A stretch of DNA of 64,000 bases from assembly GCA_000320545.1 (NCBI GenBank), contig ADNK01003302.1:1-64000 (forward strand), read 5' to 3'. The notes below the pieces were generated by a model. The model was not told the DNA's origin. It ran no database searches and worked only from the letters and a program-made list of their open reading frames with translations. The stretch's first letter is position 1, and every line of letters starts with the position of its first letter. This document shows positions 48,694 through 60,031 of this stretch, one piece after another. The DNA comes from Bigelowiella natans CCMP2755 (lineage: Eukaryota; Cercozoa; Chlorarachniophyceae). Both the position numbers and the translations under genes were made by a program.

Positions 48694-51600
48694 CTAGTTG
48701 TTGTAATTATGGGAGATTGCATTGGTGTTTGCCTCCTCCAATCAGTGTGTTTTGGTCTAGGTGTCGTGGTTCTTGTGTCTACAGTCGCATTATTATTAAC
48801 ATCATTGTCATTATTATTATTGTTATTATTATGATTATTATTATTTCAGTCGTATTGTTTTTTCTTGATGTATCTGAGCAATAACCACCTCTGAAAAGTA
48901 GTAGTAGTGGTAGTCATCTGCATCATCGTCACTACTATCGTCCGTGGTCCCAAGGATCTTCCCACTTGCTCCCCGTCTACTACGCATGGCTGGTATATTA
49001 TGAAGGACTTTTCTCCTAGCAGTCCTCCAATGCATACGATCGGGTGCTTCAATAAGATACCGTACAACCCCGCTGATGTTACTAGCAACACGTTCACCTA
49101 GTATCCTTCTTGCCTCGTGTACTAGAAGCTGAGCTCGTAGCCATATCTTTCTACTCTCAGAAATATCACCCATTTTCACCGGTTGGTCTGTAAGAGGCAT
49201 GCGAAGGTGCTCCCACCTTAGCTTCAATCGTACGCGCCCCACTACAGTCTTCTTTTTCATATAAATAAATATGTGTATATTTCAGGTGGGAGGAGTAAAT
49301 GAGTGGAAGTGATAGTATCAGAGCAGGACGTGTAGTAGAAGAAGCAAGAAGATAAGAAGAAACCTAGATTTTTAAAATTAAGTAGTTGGAAGGAAGAAAG
49401 TAGCAACGACCTTTGGTACAGAGTCATTGCTGATGTTGCTTCGTTGTCCTCCTCCTCCTCCTCCTTTTCCTCCTCCTCCTCTCTTGGTTGATGCGGCGGT
49501 GAGAGGTATCCAAATGTGGTAGGCGTTCTTCGCTCGAATATGCGTGAGAGAAAGATCGCACTTCCCTACGATGAAGTCCTCTTCTTCAGAAGCTTTACCA
49601 CCGTGTGCAGTAACCATCAAGGATAATTTAGAGTCAGCGTATACTACACGCGCCAGCATTGTCTCCTTCCAAACGCATCTGCGCTCCTGATTATTCGTTC
49701 GCTCGGCCTAGAGCATCATCATCATCATCATCATCAGTTTTGTCATCATCATTATTATCATCATCAACATCATCGGTTATGTCGTCGTAATCATAATCAT
49801 GATCATCTTACCGCTAAGATTTGCGTGCATCGATGAATATTTTCAAAACGAATATTGCACCGAAGATACCTGTGGGAGGTTTGACTTCAGATTCGTTGTT
49901 GAGACGTAAGTAAGTAAAACCGACGCATTTGTGTGTCAACGAAAATGCATTAGATAGTTGTTAGCTGTACTATTTTAATTAATCACAACGAAAATGCATT
50001 AGTTGTTACTGTACTCTTTTAAGTAATCACAAGGGAAGAGTATGTGCTTCACCCTACCCACCATCGCATCCTCTTTATTGTGCCTTCATTCCTCTTCTCC
50101 ACGTTGTCGTTAACGTCGTCATCATCCTCTTCTTCCAGTAGCTTAGCAGGCAGCCAATTCTTTGTCTCATTCTCCATCCGTACCTATAAATCATGATTAC
50201 GATGATATTACAATTGAAAACAGTGATAACTATAATGAAGATAATGATATTTGGTACAATGAAATAATCATTCAATAAGGGTCGGCGAGACCAATTCCTC
50301 CACCAAGTTGAATTATAAGCCAACGACAAGGGGTGGGGAGAATGATGCTGGCGCAGAAGCTGTTGAAATACTAATTGATGGACCATTGTTTTCCTTCTCT
50401 CATCATCCTCCTCCTCGTGATCATCATCATTTCAATAAATAAAGACCTCGCATGCGGTAATCATAAGCACGTCATGTGAGACGAAACCGAGAGGATTTAT
50501 GCCCTGCTTCATCTTGTTTTGCAGTATTGTCCATCTATGATATACATATAAGGATTCAATTATCCAAAAACATAAACGCGCGAATGCCCGCGCATAGTTT
50601 GAAATTCATAAGGGGCAAAAGGATGTATTTGAGAGGAGAGAGAGGGAGAGAGAGAGAGAGAGAGAGAAAAGCTGGCAGTACGTGTGATTATCCATGATCA
50701 TGGGAATTATAAAGACACGTTTGGCAAGGCTGCGTAGCTCTCACATAGTCGCATAGTACCTACCTATCACTATATAAAAACATAAAAACTTACAAACTAT
50801 GACCACACCTTGCTGCACGTCTTAGTCTCTCCCTGCTCTGGGGTGTGGCGTTGTTGTTGTTGAACCTCTCTGGGATCCTCGCTTTGCTCATTACTCTTTT
50901 GAAGAGAGACCGATACTCCACATACCCAAGCCAGGACATGTGATACTGAATAATAATTTATTGAATGGGTGCGAAAAAAGGAGTTAGTTGTCATCACCAA
51001 TATCTGCTTTCATTTGTGTAGTCTTAAGTGTCGTCCGCACACGTTTTTGAGCGGCGAATATCAATCAATAGCTGAATTTTCTGTAGCCATTGCCGCCACA
51101 ACAGAAAGCACAAGCACTGCAGCTAATACCGCTGTTACTGATGCTCCCCCTACTACTATTCCTTCACTACCGCAGAGCGCACTGAAACATCTCTTATCCA
51201 GTCATCTTCCACTCTTCCCATTATCAGCTCTCGCAGGGCCCTGACGACTCGGTCGGGATGGATTTGGAAGAGCTGATCAATAACTGTCCGTGCAAGCTCA
51301 AATTGGGAGAGTGAAAGGTAGTTGCATAGGATTGTGTACAACTTCTGGCTCTCTTGGTTCCTGAGAATGAATGAAAATTCATTAAGGCTGATGTCGTCAT
51401 TCCAAATGCTGCAAAGATGTACTAGTGATTCGACAGATGATGATCAGTTTACAATATTTAGAAGATACTGAGCTTAATTAATTGGCTAATAAAAATAGAT
51501 CGGATATCAAACGCTTAGCACTCTTAGTTTCTAAACGCTTCGTAGTAAATTAGAGAAGACACACCGCGATGTCGATATGACATTGAGATGGTTTGAGGAG

Positions 51601-51776
51601 GAGCTCAGGTTCGTAGCTCCCATACCATCTGGCTCTGAGTCCTCCTCCCTTTGACTCCTATTTCCTTTTGTATCCATTCTCGCTATTATGATCTTCGTTT
51701 CGGCTTGATCGCAAAGGCGAGGGCTAACTACGAGCTCGTACACACCACGAGCTGTCCACACATGCCGGAAATTCAA
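38978..51776 (-). CDS. Very large spastizin/ZFYVE26-like helical-repeat protein (multi-exon)
   Basis: Human ZFYVE26 (spastizin, SPG15) is a long alpha-solenoid that works with spatacsin and AP-5 in late endosome/lysosome membrane recovery. Diagnostic similarities in order: an N-terminal helix FELARTVIDQLFQIHPDRVV (51360-~51170), FPQLRALAILLAWD and EKLFCLLFITTADI (within 48581-45834), the DWRALESNCEKDLKHVIETI stretch and VASRMLIALPEDLQ (exon ending 40032), then the last exon 39811-38978. Other coding blocks: ~50990-50800, 49659-49378, 49260-48900, 45437-43986, 43290-41740, 41678-41290. Blocks 49659-48900 look C2-like (FIVGKCDLSL...GRVRLKLRW). No FYVE zinc finger (R+HHCRxCG) is seen. Many long Ser, Gly, Thr and Asn runs encoded by trinucleotide repeats swell the protein. 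The 5' end and several joins are unresolved; the first exon could lie as far as 52061. Confidence 0.75.
41072..41146. repeat. (CA)n microsatellite in an intron of the spastizin-like gene
   Basis: More than 30 near-perfect CA units. Another CA tract lies at 43654-43687, and GA tracts at 48652-48687 and 50636-50667, all apparently non-coding. Confidence 0.95.
47211..48190. repeat. Dense coding trinucleotide repeats (poly-Ser/Gly/Thr/Asn tracts)
   Basis: Within the large exon 48581-45834 there are tracts of ACT/AGT (47211-47240), TCC (47837-47872), GTA (47917-47949) and TCC again (48130-48170). On the minus strand they encode Ser, Gly, Thr and Gly runs. The frame is never broken, which supports expansion under coding constraint rather than random microsatellite growth in an intron. 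Confidence 0.85.
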
Positions 51777-52306
51777 AATAGAGATAAGAAGAAATCAGAA
51801 CTTCGTTGTACAAAAAGAATAACGAGAGCATTCATTTTGATAAAAAAAACCCATTTGTACCCTTGTCTTTCACTAAAATAAATCAATGTTTCTACCATAC
51901 GTGTGACATAGTTTCAAATTATTTGTGTATATTGTAACTGGAAATTCATCGGATTTCGACGATGCGTGTTGGCAACGATTATCGAATGCCTTCAGATATA
52001 TTCCGCATGAAATATTACCCAGATTATAATTTCTGATGATACTCAGCCGACACCCCAGCATGACGACGACGATCTAGTCCCTTTTCTGGAGATATTCTGG
52101 GTGTGAGTTTGTTTATTCGCATGTGCATGTGTGCATGTGTGCGTGGTGCGTGTGTGTGTGTGTGTTGATAGAATATTCTGATCGAAATCTAGATGTTATC
52201 TCGATAAATAATTATCTAAGATACTCGCAAGCTGTCACAACTCTTGTTCTATCGCACCAGTGGGCTTGCGGGACCCCCCCCCGCACACTTACTATTATAG
52301 CATATC

Positions 52307-52826
52307 ATGCTTCTTAGGGATCTTCTCAAGAACCTGGAGACACCCACTCCCAAAGGTGGGAAGGATAGTAGAGCTGTGCTTGGATGCTGGGGTGTGAACC
52401 GGTGGCAGGGGCATGCTGAACACAATCAAAGCCAGAACTTTCACTCATTCTGCATTGTTTTTCAGATTTGGACCCAGAGGATGATGCCTTTGGGAATCAA
52501 GGGGCAAAGCTTGTGGACGCAGGGGATGATCTTTACAAAGGCATTGAAGATATGACGTAAGTGATGTTCCTTTGAGTTTATTAGCTTCTTACTTGTTTCA
52601 TCCTCCTCATAGGCAAAGGAGTAAACTGCGCTCTCGAGTACAGCATAAAATAGGCTCGTCCTATGCAGGCAAGGTTGTGTCACGTTCTAGCCTAATGAAT
52701 GATGATGAAGATGATGGGGAGGCGGAGGAAAGCGATGAAGATGACGCAGAATTTGACAAGCTAGCGTTGAAATCTCGCAGTAAAGGTGTATCCTTTGCTG
52801 AGGAACCTGATGAAGTCCACGAGTAC

Positions 52827-52858
<32 letters not shown>

Positions 52859-54026
52859 CAGGGATGATGATGAAGATATTCAAGATCAGGATCAAACTGT
52901 TATCAGTCAAGATCGAATTGCTGCAAATCTTGAGTCCGAGTTAAAACGTGTACAAAGAGATGAGAAAGCCTTCATTTTAGAACAGACGAAGGGACGCTAC
53001 AAGAAGGCGCGGGCAGTTAAGATCCAACATAGAATTTGGGAAAACAGTTTGAAAACTCGCATCCGACTTCAAGCTCCCCTAAAGATTGCACACAGGCTTC
53101 CGTATCATGATCTCTACACTGAGTTCAGAAAAACATCTGCTAAGGTTGGACAAGCATTTGATGATGCGGCGGACCGCACTTTAGGAGTTCTGAGGTCTCT
53201 TATTGGGCTTCAGAATAAATTGCTGGAGAAATCAAATGTTTTTACAGCTAGAAATGAGGCCTTACCGTCTTCTCTTTCAACATCCTCTGTCACCTCAAGG
53301 AAGCGAAAAGCTGCGATGATCTTTAAAGAGGCAAGCAGCCTTTGGGAGTACACATCATGTTGTCGAAATTTCGAGGCTCACACCGATAATGCTGTTCGCA
53401 CGCTTGAACGTTGGAGCACCAAAACTAAGCTCGCAAGTGGCCAAGGACAACAACGTAAGTTTAAGGCTTTCGATCGTAGCATCTCAGACCAGGTGGAAGA
53501 TCTGCTACGAGATATGCCCAACTTAGTCAAAAGAACACAACTGCGAAGAATTGAGGGCTGCCGTCCCCTAGGTAGCAAGAAAGCAAGGAATAACGAAGAA
53601 TTGCAAGAGGAGACTATGGATGGGAAGGCTATGGTATATGATAAGGAAGTCTTTGATGACACCGATTTCTACCAGGAGATAATTCGTGATATTCTTGACT
53701 CGAACGAAGGGAGTGCGGCCCTCACCCTACGGCAGCGGGCAGCCAAGAAGGTAAAGAAAAAGAAGGATCGAAGAGCCAGCAAGGGAAGAAAAGTTAGATA
53801 TGTCAACATTCCGAAACTGACAAACTTCACGACTCCTAGGGGTGGGCTTGAAGAGGATTATCCACGGGACAGTCTCTTTAATAGTCTTTTTGGTCAACAG
53901 ATAATACCGATGACTACTCAAGTTTCATCGTCCGTTCTCCATGGGGAGGAACAACTAGAAGTATCGAATCCAACTAATATTGCTGATGCAACAAATGAAA
54001 TAGACATTGACATTCCAATCCTATAG
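52307..54026 (+). CDS. AATF: AATF/Che-1 (Bfr2) ribosome-biogenesis factor (3 exons, 517 aa)
   Basis: AATF/Bfr2 is a nucleolar protein needed for early small-subunit rRNA processing. Exons: 52307-52355, 52466-52556 and 52613-54026, phases agree. The N-terminus includes DLDPEDDAFGNQGAKLVD, followed by long acidic stretches ([18 protein letters not shown]). The AATF leucine-zipper region has KARAVKIQHRIWENSLKTRI, LQAPLKIAHRLP and WEYTSCCRNF. The C-terminal TRAUB domain shows VFDDTDFYQEIIRDILDSN, a Lys-rich segment (KKVKKKKDRRASKGRKVRY) and NIPKLTNF. Human AATF is 560 aa. It is head-to-head with the spastizin-like gene. Confidence 0.95.
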
Positions 54027-55045
54027 TTGACAATGCTATTAGCCAGAGCATATCAGGAGTGTAGGTATAGAGGCATGTCATGTAGCATCATGCGCTTATA
54101 GCATGCATGCGTTTCATATTAGTGAAACATGACAGTTCATCAAAAGGCAAATAATGTGATACAATAGTGGCGATTGCGCCATTCGGAACTCGCAATGGCA
54201 ACCCGTTGTTCTAGTGTTCTAGTGTTGGCGCCTGACGTCGTAAATAGCTTGGCGACAGTCCCACGCCTGCTTGTGGTTGCATGCTCCGCTCTATAGGCTC
54301 TTCATATCTTTGTAGCACAACATCAGCTGCTTGTTGCGATTCTAAGTGAGTATTATACTAAAGCTAGAAAGAGGCAAAAAGCAAGCCTGGCGCTATTCAT
54401 CAGACGTAGACTACCTAACACCATGCTAGCATGTGGTGTCATTCATTAGTGCAGCATATGCAGCTGGTCGTGTCCAGCGCGTATATATATGCACAGCTGA
54501 ACTCTTTGTGCACATCTATATAGCCAATAAGACTATAGAGCGTACCGGGTCAAAAGCACACATGCTGCATGTTCCCTGAGACATACATGGTTAAAAAACA
54601 TATGTACTGAGGGACACGTGTGGGTAAAATATCTGCGCAAATTTACCATGTACAGGAAAGAACATGTGTATGGAACTACATTTGTTCACACGTGCGTACG
54701 CTATATAGCCAATAAGGCTATAGACATCTACTGCATGTTCTGCTAGTACGCACAGCCTAGGCTATGCCATACGCATCGTGTGCCCAGTACGCATGTGCTG
54801 AAATGGAAAGTCGGACGTCATCATCGATCGCCTTCGATACGATCCGCATGTTGTACCATGCGCAGCGTGCACTACAGCACGACAAAAGTAGTAGGCAGAG
54901 CGACGCGCGATGGCAATAACGACCCGCGCATGATGAGTTGATATGCATTTTTGGATCGGAGGAGAGTTCCAGAGATTGCCAGGAAGGACAACCTTGTAAT
55001 TGTCAACCAATTACATCTGTTGGCATTTGTGCTCTGTGCTGTGGG
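54027..55045. other. Convergent island between AATF and UFSP2
   Basis: No gene is supported. CATG/GCATGC/CTAG palindromes are common at 54080-54120 and 54410-54440. A ~25-bp direct repeat containing TATATAGCCAATAAG occurs at 54518 and 54702. Composition resembles the other convergent gaps. Confidence 0.6.
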
Positions 55046-55049
55046 CGCT

Positions 55050-55108
55050 ACATGCACATCTGTTGCCATCGTGAATGTCACTGAAAGCACTTTCAAGGTA
55101 GTAGTTGC

Positions 55109-55146
<38 letters not shown>

Positions 55147-55262
55147 TAGAAGGGGTAGTAGTAGTAGTGGTGCAAGGGATAGCAGTAGCTAAAAGGAGCA
55201 TTGATCAACACTGCTAGACTGCTTCTACATTGACCTATTCTATCCTACTATCGTTGTTTGTC
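55050..55262 (+). pseudogene. Inverted partial copy of a UFSP2 exon segment
   Basis: The plus-strand sequence here reads [15 protein letters not shown], a poly-Val run, then VAKRSIDQHC. It closely matches the minus-strand UFSP2 exon at about 57868-57680 ([15 protein letters not shown] ... [10 protein letters not shown]). DNA identity extends past the codons into GCTTCTACATTGACC and CTATCGTTGTTT-type sequence. The copy lacks the rest of the gene and sits 3' of it in opposite orientation, so it is a duplicated fragment. A continuous 88-codon frame (54951-55217) exists by virtue of the copied coding sequence; I doubt it is functional. Confidence 0.75.
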
Positions 55263-55283
55263 GTGAATGGTATATGTGCAGTA

Positions 55284-55315
55284 TACACACACACACACAC
55301 ACACAAACACACACA

Positions 55316-55355
<40 letters not shown>

Positions 55356-55471
55356 CATGCACATAAGAGCAGAGACAAATAGACACAACATTACTGCTGT
55401 AGCCGCTGCTTTGCATAGCTACGTTAGGATGACTATAAAAAAAAAAATTAATCACTTCATTACATCCGGTT

Positions 55472-55512
<41 letters not shown>

Positions 55513-55534
55513 TATATATATATATATATATTAT
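55284..55534. repeat. CA and TA microsatellites downstream of UFSP2
   Basis: (CA)n at 55284-55313, (TA)n at 55319-55351, (CA)n at 55476-55509 and (TA)n at 55513-55531. Between the last two groups lies CACTTCATTACATCCG, shared with the island at 31681. Confidence 0.9.
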
Positions 55535-55645
55535 TTATACGTAACATGTCAGACTAGGCATCTAGATTGAATAGAGTAGTGAGCACGGCCTAGGTACGAG
55601 TAGATACCTCCAGGTGTCTTCATAAATTTAAACATGACAATACAT

Positions 55646-57428
55646 TTATATTACTCTGGGTCTTTGTGGTAACAAAAAGTTATAGAAATTATCTGCTTTG
55701 AACACGTCACTGGCGTCCTTCCAGCCGCACCAACCATTTTTTAGTATCTTTGAAACATTATCATCGCTTCCGGTGTAATGAGGGTCAAGGATAAGATATT
55801 TGCTCTTCTTCTCAGTGACATTCCAGTCAATTCCCAAAAGGCCATATGCAAGGTGTCCACCTCCTATCATCACTGGTGTGCCTTCACTTTTGAAATGCTT
55901 GTAAATGTCTCTAGCTTTGCTGCTCACGTCCGCGCCCGAAGGTACATGTAGAATTCTTGATTCAATACAATATCGGTGCTGTAGAACCATTTGTAGCTCT
56001 ACTGCGCCTATCCATTGTTTTGAACCCACTATCGATGACGACGACGACTGTGAAGATGAAGAGCTACATGCGACCAAATCTTGCTGTATCGTCCTGTGAC
56101 TTGGGACTGGAAGGTTTGTATAACTTGATGATAGTATTGGTTGCCACAACAAATACACACACATTGATGTTAAAGAATGGTTTAGATACATTGACTGGGA
56201 AAAACCGATAGGTGGTTACATCAATCGAGATATATTCAATGACAATCTAAGAGCAGCTCCAGCTGATGTTGCTCTATCGTTATCATGTCACACCGGCACA
56301 TACTTGCGGTTGGAATGTATTAGATATCAATGACACCAATAACATTATCAGAATAGCATAAATTCCTCCTAGCCCATTATCCATGTGACGTTCTATACTT
56401 TCACTCTCCACAGACACAACACCCGTGTACAAGAACGGAAAAAAAAATGGATTTTGATTTGGCACTAAAATACTACCCCTGAAGATGAAGCCAAGAACAA
56501 ATCGTTTGAAATGTTCGATACGCGCAACCCCAACCTTTATCGTCGAAGGAATCCTGATAATAATCGATACAGAGAAGTGTGAGGAAAGATGATTTGGATT
56601 ATACATAAGAAGCAGAAGAGGCCGGGATAGAGGAGGAGGAGGAGGAGGAGGAGGAGGAGGAGGAGATGGAATTGTTGTTAATTAATCATGTTTATGAGCA
56701 GAGCTGCTACTTCGTACTTAATAAAAGGCCATTGGCAAGCCTCATCTCAGGTCGGCGTAAAGGGGGGCAAGAGCCATGTGCGGCAGCAGCAGCAGCAGCA
56801 GCAGCAGTTATAGCAGTAAGTTAGTAAGTTTACCAACCAACCTGCATATAATGGCAGTAAAGGTAATCTCCTTCTACTACTGAGGAGAAAGACGAAGAGT
56901 AAGAAGACTGCCGCGGTTTAAGATATTTGTGGATGTTCCGCAGTTTCTCGATAGTGTACTTTTCCCCTGTTCGCTGCTTTATTTCTTCCCTCCCTCCTCC
57001 TCCTCCTCCTCCTCGTCCTCTTTTGAACGGCACGATATTGTTTAGACGTAGAAGCGGTCGATCCAAAGGTAGCTGCAGTGCAATATGGTATTTCTTGCGT
57101 AGCTGGACCTACGTAGTTTTCAACATTATTTATTATTCGTTATTATTGTTGTTTGCTTTCATATGAATCATCAGGAAGTTGTGAGGTTGTTTCTGAAAAG
57201 TTTCAAAAGAGAGCTAGAACACACAGAGTTGTGATTCAAACCAGATTCGCGTCATATTTGTCGTAGATGCTTGCTTTCTTATTGAGATTGAAACTAATTT
57301 TGTCGTCATCGTCATGGTCATAGTGACGATCATTCAGCTCTAACGGAATCGGCAACATGAGGCAAATCGGATATGAAATCCGCGGTGGTTGGAATATAGC
57401 CCAGCATGATGACGACGACGACGATGAC

Positions 57429-57461
<33 letters not shown>

Positions 57462-58975
57462 AGAGATGCTGCTTGAGTTTTTGCTGACGATAAGGCGGTT
57501 GTGCAAGCAACGGCATATTTGGAAGTAGTATGAGAAGCAGAATAATCATTATCCCACCTCTGCTTAATTTTGGAAAGTTGGGATTGCACCTTCGATATTA
57601 GGAGCTGCATTGCTTCCTAATTGATTTAAAAGTACGGGATTCGCCATTATTACAGGGATTCTTGTTAGCGCCTTAGTGATGAAAACAACGATGGTAGGAT
57701 AGAATGGGTCAATGTAGAAGCAATGTTCATCAATGCTCCTGTTAGCTACTGCTACCCCTTCCACCACCACCACCACCACCACTACTACTACTACTACTAC
57801 CCCTTCTACCACTGCTACTACCTTGAAAGTACTTTCAGTGATATTCACGATAGCAACAGAATCTACTTGAATGCAAATAGTTTGTGCTGCTGGTAATAAG
57901 AACAGAGACTCAGCCGTTTTAATGTCATCGGAATACACGATTCCGTCATCATTAACGAGGCTCAACGTTGGTGCAGCTGCTTTTGTACTCCCTGCTGATG
58001 ACTCCGCCGCTGCATGGGGTTCATCGTTTCTGTGAGCACTACAAGTTCTAGCTGCAGAATTAACAGTAGCTAGCTCCACCCCCACCAATCGAAGTACGTC
58101 TCCACGTGCTGATGAAGATGAAGATGAAGATGAAGATGATGATGATGATGATGGTGATGATGATGGCGATAGAAATTTGGCTCCTATTGAAGTTCTGCTA
58201 CCGTCTCCAAATCCCCCTTTTCCCAGCGCATTCGTCGCTGTTATAGGAGTCATAGCCTTCATCTTGACGAGAAAGCTCTTCCAATTCTCTTCCGACGATA
58301 GTAGTATTCCTTCCTCTTCTTCTCCTTCTTCATTATCTTCTCCTTGTTGTAGGACCTTTTGTTGATTGTGATCTACGATATACATGAACTCGGAATGGGC
58401 AAACTCTGCTGCATACTTGTTAATTTCGCTGTTGAAGCTTGTGCTCTTGATGCGCCGTGTAACACACGTGCGAATTCCGATGTAATTGTTCAGAGGACAT
58501 TTGGTTTCTTCAGTGTAATCGATCTGCATACGTATTTGCCCGTGTGTGTATATTGGTATGGATGCATTGTTGCTGCAGAGAACACGTTTGATATATCTTC
58601 AAATTTACATACCGCTTTGCCATCCAAAAAGAACCCAAGCGATTTTTCCTCTCGATCGATAACACACATAACTTGTTCACTGTTTCTTGTTGAAGATGTA
58701 TCCATAGCGCGAGATGACGTGGAAGTAATAGAGGACGATATTCCATCGGCCTCGGCATGGCTATTTGACGCTGACCTGTAAATTCCGATTACTTTGAAAC
58801 CCTCTGGAAGGATATCGAGGGGGTTCTTCAGTGAATAGAATTGCTTCTGATGTTTCTGAGAAGTGCGACTAGCTACAATAGCATCAACAACACTCGAATC
58901 TACACCAATGAGCCATCCGCTCTCCCCCGCTTTGTCATTCAGCAGACGGTCTTTCGCCACTCTCCACACCCGCAT
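55646..58975 (-). CDS. UFSP2: UFSP2, UFM1-specific cysteine protease (6 exons, 797 aa)
   Basis: UFSP2 matures the ubiquitin-like modifier UFM1 and removes it from targets such as ribosomal protein uL24 at the ER. Exons on minus: 58975-58613, 58523-57654, 57616-57242, 57072-56842, 56553-56477, 56123-55646, all in phase. The N-terminal half includes [16 protein letters not shown] (prodomain). The catalytic domain shows [19 protein letters not shown], then [15 protein letters not shown] with the nucleophile at about Cys623, [31 protein letters not shown] and LDPHYTG with Asp752/His754, ending LPQRPRVI. It is much longer than human UFSP2 (469 aa) because of Ser, Gly and Val runs and linkers. The third exon is preceded by an unusually short 37-nt intron. 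Start codon at 58975 is tentative; more 5' coding sequence may exist near 59050-59150. Confidence 0.93.
56629..56664. repeat. (GGA)n tract in a UFSP2 intron
   Basis: About 12 GGA units lie in the intron between exons ending at 56842 and starting at 56553. An AGC tract (56782-56807) lies in the same intron, and a GAT tract (57416-57461) encodes a Ser run in the exon 57616-57242. Confidence 0.9.
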
Positions 58976-60031
58976 CTTGTGGATGCTTCCGGAAAGTAGT
59001 CTTCAGTACCACCAGCTCTTCTTCCTTTTACCTTCTGTGGCAACCCTCACGACGGCTTTCGACTTTTGCCCCCCGCCACCTGCTGCATGCGAGTCAAGAA
59101 GATCTACGAGCACACAAGCAACAGCCCGAACGAACAAAATCCGAACTTGAGGATTCTTGAAATTCTATCGGTAGTAACAACCATACCGTTAGTAACGGGG
59201 GTATTTGTTGCCTTCTTGCTCTTGTGGAGCTACCTCTTCTCTTGCTCTTGAGGAAAGGATCTTTGGGTGTACATAAGTCTTCTGTGGATGACAGTTGGCA
59301 ACAGGCTAGTCTCCGCTTAATTTTTATCTACGACATATTTTAACATTAGAATATAACTTAAAATCTCATTCGTTTTGTCCCCTACGTCAAGAAGAAGCCC
59401 GTAAGAGTTCGCAAATACAAAACTCTCTTTCTATTTGTCCAACCGAGAAGAATATCCATTAAAATAAGGCCATTATATTAAATATGCTATATACTAATGA
59501 AGATTCTCAATGATTAATTTATTTTTATATTTGTTGAAATAAATATGTAAAATGAGATAAAATGGAATAGAATATTATTGATTTGATCTGTATTCTTTCA
59601 CATATAGAAATTAGAAGAAACATTATAGTTTGAATTTATGTAGCAGAATATAATTTCTTCCTGTGGTCCTTCAATCTTACCTATTTAAGAGCCATATATA
59701 TGCATTAATTTGACTGTTAAATATAAAATACAATTTGAATTCGTTCTACGACTTACAAGAATGATACGAATAGGGAAAAAATAAATGTTTTTACGAAGAA
59801 TAATAATTAAAATAGGTTTAATCGTGTGCGAAGTTCACTATTTAATAAGCCTTTCATTGGCTACCCTGCCACGCAAATCCAGCTCGAAGCCGGTCTATTG
59901 CCTGGTTTTAGGTTTTACCCCGGTCAGCAACAGGCTGTGTGGTGAGAAGAGTTTCTGTAGTATCCAGCGTGCCTACCAAGAAGCGCAAGAAGTCGTCGTC
60001 TGTCAGGCATACCTTCGAAAGAGAGTGCGCG
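58976..60031. promoter_or_regulatory. Divergent intergenic region, UFSP2 / ChlH
   Basis: About 1 kb separates the two proposed starts. From 59290 to 59780 the sequence is very AT-rich and gene-free and presumably carries the promoters. A minus-strand open stretch at about 59150-59000 (GGGGQKSKAVVRVATEGKRK) could be an upstream UFSP2 exon. No core promoter element was recognised. Confidence 0.4.

Noticed and set aside
41740-48840. Long plus-strand ORFs opposite the spastizin-like gene (for example 42457-42870, 45992-46585, 47781-48341)
   Set aside because: They are antisense translations of the coding trinucleotide repeats (poly-Pro, Leu, Val, Ser) and show no independent features.
56280-56440. 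A minus-strand segment reading [13 protein letters not shown] that resembled the UFSP2 active-site region with the cysteine missing
   Set aside because: The true exon with GWGCAYR was found at 56553-56477 and joins both neighbours in phase, so the protease is catalytically complete.
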